A stretch of DNA of 64,000 bases from assembly GCA_035637655.1 (NCBI GenBank), contig DASPWT010000207.1, positions 1-64,000 on the forward strand, written 5' to 3'. Under the pieces are notes generated by a model. That model ran no database searches, was not told the DNA's origin, and saw only the letters and a list, made by a program, of their open reading frames with translations. A program made the position numbers and the translations under genes. Every line of letters begins with the position of its first letter. Position 1 is the first letter of the stretch. Source of the DNA: VBDM01 sp035637655 (GTDB lineage Bacteria > Pseudomonadota > Gammaproteobacteria > Burkholderiales > SG8-39). This document shows, piece by piece, positions 63,235 through 64,000 of this stretch.

Positions 63235-64000
63235 TCAGGTCCATGGGAATCCCCGCCTCATCGCGAGGTCGACACAAATTCCGACAAAAATGATGGCGCC
63301 GACCCAGTTGTTGTGATTGAACGCCTTGAAGCAGGCTTCCCGGTCGCGGTCGCGGATGAGCCGATAGTGATACGTCATGAATGCGGCGGCCCCGGCGAGA
63401 CCCAGATAGTAGACCAGACCCAGCCCACGGTGCAGGCCGATGCCCGCAAGCAGCGCGAGCATCACGCCGTAGCAAGCCATTACCGCAGGTACATCGTATC
63501 GGCCGAGGGTGATTGCAGCTGTCTTGATGCCGATGCGCAGATCATCCTCGCGATCCACCATCGCGTATTCGGTATCGTAGGCGATCGCCCAGAAGATGTT
63601 GGCAAGGAGCAGCCACCAGCCCTCGGCCGGGATGGTTCCGAGTATTGCGGCGTACCCCATCGGAATGCCGAAGCCGAACGCGATTCCGAGATAGGCCTGC
63701 GGAATCGCAAGAAATCGCTTGGTCAGGGGATAGGTCGCCGCAAGGCCGAGCGCGGCAAATGAGAGAAGTACCGTAAGCCGGTTGAGCGACAGCACCAGCC
63801 CGAAGGAGGCGAGCGTCAGTGCCGAGGCGAGAATCCAGGCTTCGCGTCGGCTCACCAACCCCGTGGCGAGCGGTCGGTTCCGCGTGCGCTCTACGCGAGC
63901 GTCATAGCGCCAGTCAGCGAGGTCGTTCATCACGCACCCGGCCGAGCGCATGAGCAGCGTCCCCAGCGCGAAGATCCATACGATCCATCCCTGCGGGCGG
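63235..64000 (-). CDS. ubiA: 4-hydroxybenzoate polyprenyltransferase UbiA, 5' end cut by window
   Basis: Membrane prenyltransferase that attaches the polyprenyl tail to 4-hydroxybenzoate. The visible 255 codons are in frame to the right edge, where WIVWIFALGTLLMRSAGCVMND matches the family, so the true start lies outside (about 35-40 residues missing). The two Asp-rich motifs are NDLADWRYD and the YDTEYAMVDREDDLRIG region. Seven or more membrane helices are visible. It is followed by ubiD on the same strand. Confidence 0.95.
   Translation of the reverse strand, partial: RPQGWIVWIFALGTLLMRSAGCVMNDLADWRYDARVERTRNRPLATGLVSRREAWILASALTLASFGLVLSLNRLTVLLSFAALGLAATYPLTKRFLAIPQAYLGIAFGFGIPMGYAAILGTIPAEGWWLLLANIFWAIAYDTEYAMVDREDDLRIGIKTAAITLGRYDVPAVMACYGVMLALLAGIGLHRGLGLVYYLGLAGAAAFMTYHYRLIRDRDREACFKAFNHNNWVGAIIFVGICVDLAMRRGFPWT

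Overview
The window is GC-rich chromosomal DNA with almost no intergenic space. Gene content and order point to a betaproteobacterium of the Burkholderiales/Nitrosomonadales type. The clues are hemC-hemD-hemX-hemY next to an AlgZ/AlgR-type pair and argH, split glyQ/glyS followed by gmhB and plsC, lptD-surA-pdxA-rsmA, dusB-fis, hemA-prfA-prmC-grxD, aerobic hemF, and groESL under a CIRCE element. No phage, insertion sequence or CRISPR array was recognised. Assignment is from gene order and protein motifs only; genus cannot be named.

Layout. 1-7.1 kb: an edge-truncated FAD-linked 2-hydroxyacid dehydrogenase, rpe, apaG, mltA, a ubiquinone-type monooxygenase overlapping dsbC, and a pair of putative Fe(II)/2-oxoglutarate oxygenases. 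7.2-12.6 kb: tRNA-Met with a clear promoter, then miaB-phoH-ybeY-corC-lnt. 12.6-18 kb: glyQ-glyS-gmhB-plsC-metallopeptidase-gloA. 18-24.2 kb (minus): a conserved hypothetical, then lptD-surA-pdxA-rsmA. 24.3-28.5 kb: amgK-murU (peptidoglycan sugar recycling), pepP-ubiH. 28.6-34.6 kb: dusB-fis-purH-purD-hemF and an aldo/keto reductase whose catalytic Asp is replaced. 34.6-40.4 kb (minus): LytS/LytTR two-component pair, hemC, hemD, hemX, hemY. 40.4-46.7 kb: argH, a fructosamine-kinase-like gene, and (minus) hemA-prfA-prmC-grxD, then tRNA-Phe. 46.7-48.4 kb: small membrane proteins, a hypothetical and a small lipoprotein.

48.4-58.5 kb is the most interesting part. It is a minus-strand block that looks like a CrbS/CrbR-type acetate/carboxylate sensing and uptake module. 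It encodes a small membrane protein, a transporter-fused histidine kinase (SLC5-STAC-HisKA-HATPase), a lone receiver, a membrane HAMP-PAS-pseudokinase fused to a DEDDh exonuclease, a CBS-DUF294 nucleotidyltransferase-like protein, a FixJ/LuxR-type regulator, and a DUF4212 plus sodium:solute symporter pair ending in a strong terminator. A 23-bp identical element (about 36 bp when imperfect flanks are included) lies just upstream of both the kinase operon and the regulator gene, and a TAGGG-N4-CCCTA palindrome lies upstream of the symporter genes. Together these suggest a self-contained regulatory circuit.

58.5-64 kb: groES-groEL with its CIRCE operator and terminator, an outer-membrane beta-barrel protein with its own promoter and terminator, then ubiD and an edge-truncated ubiA. 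Ubiquinone genes thus occur at three places in the window.
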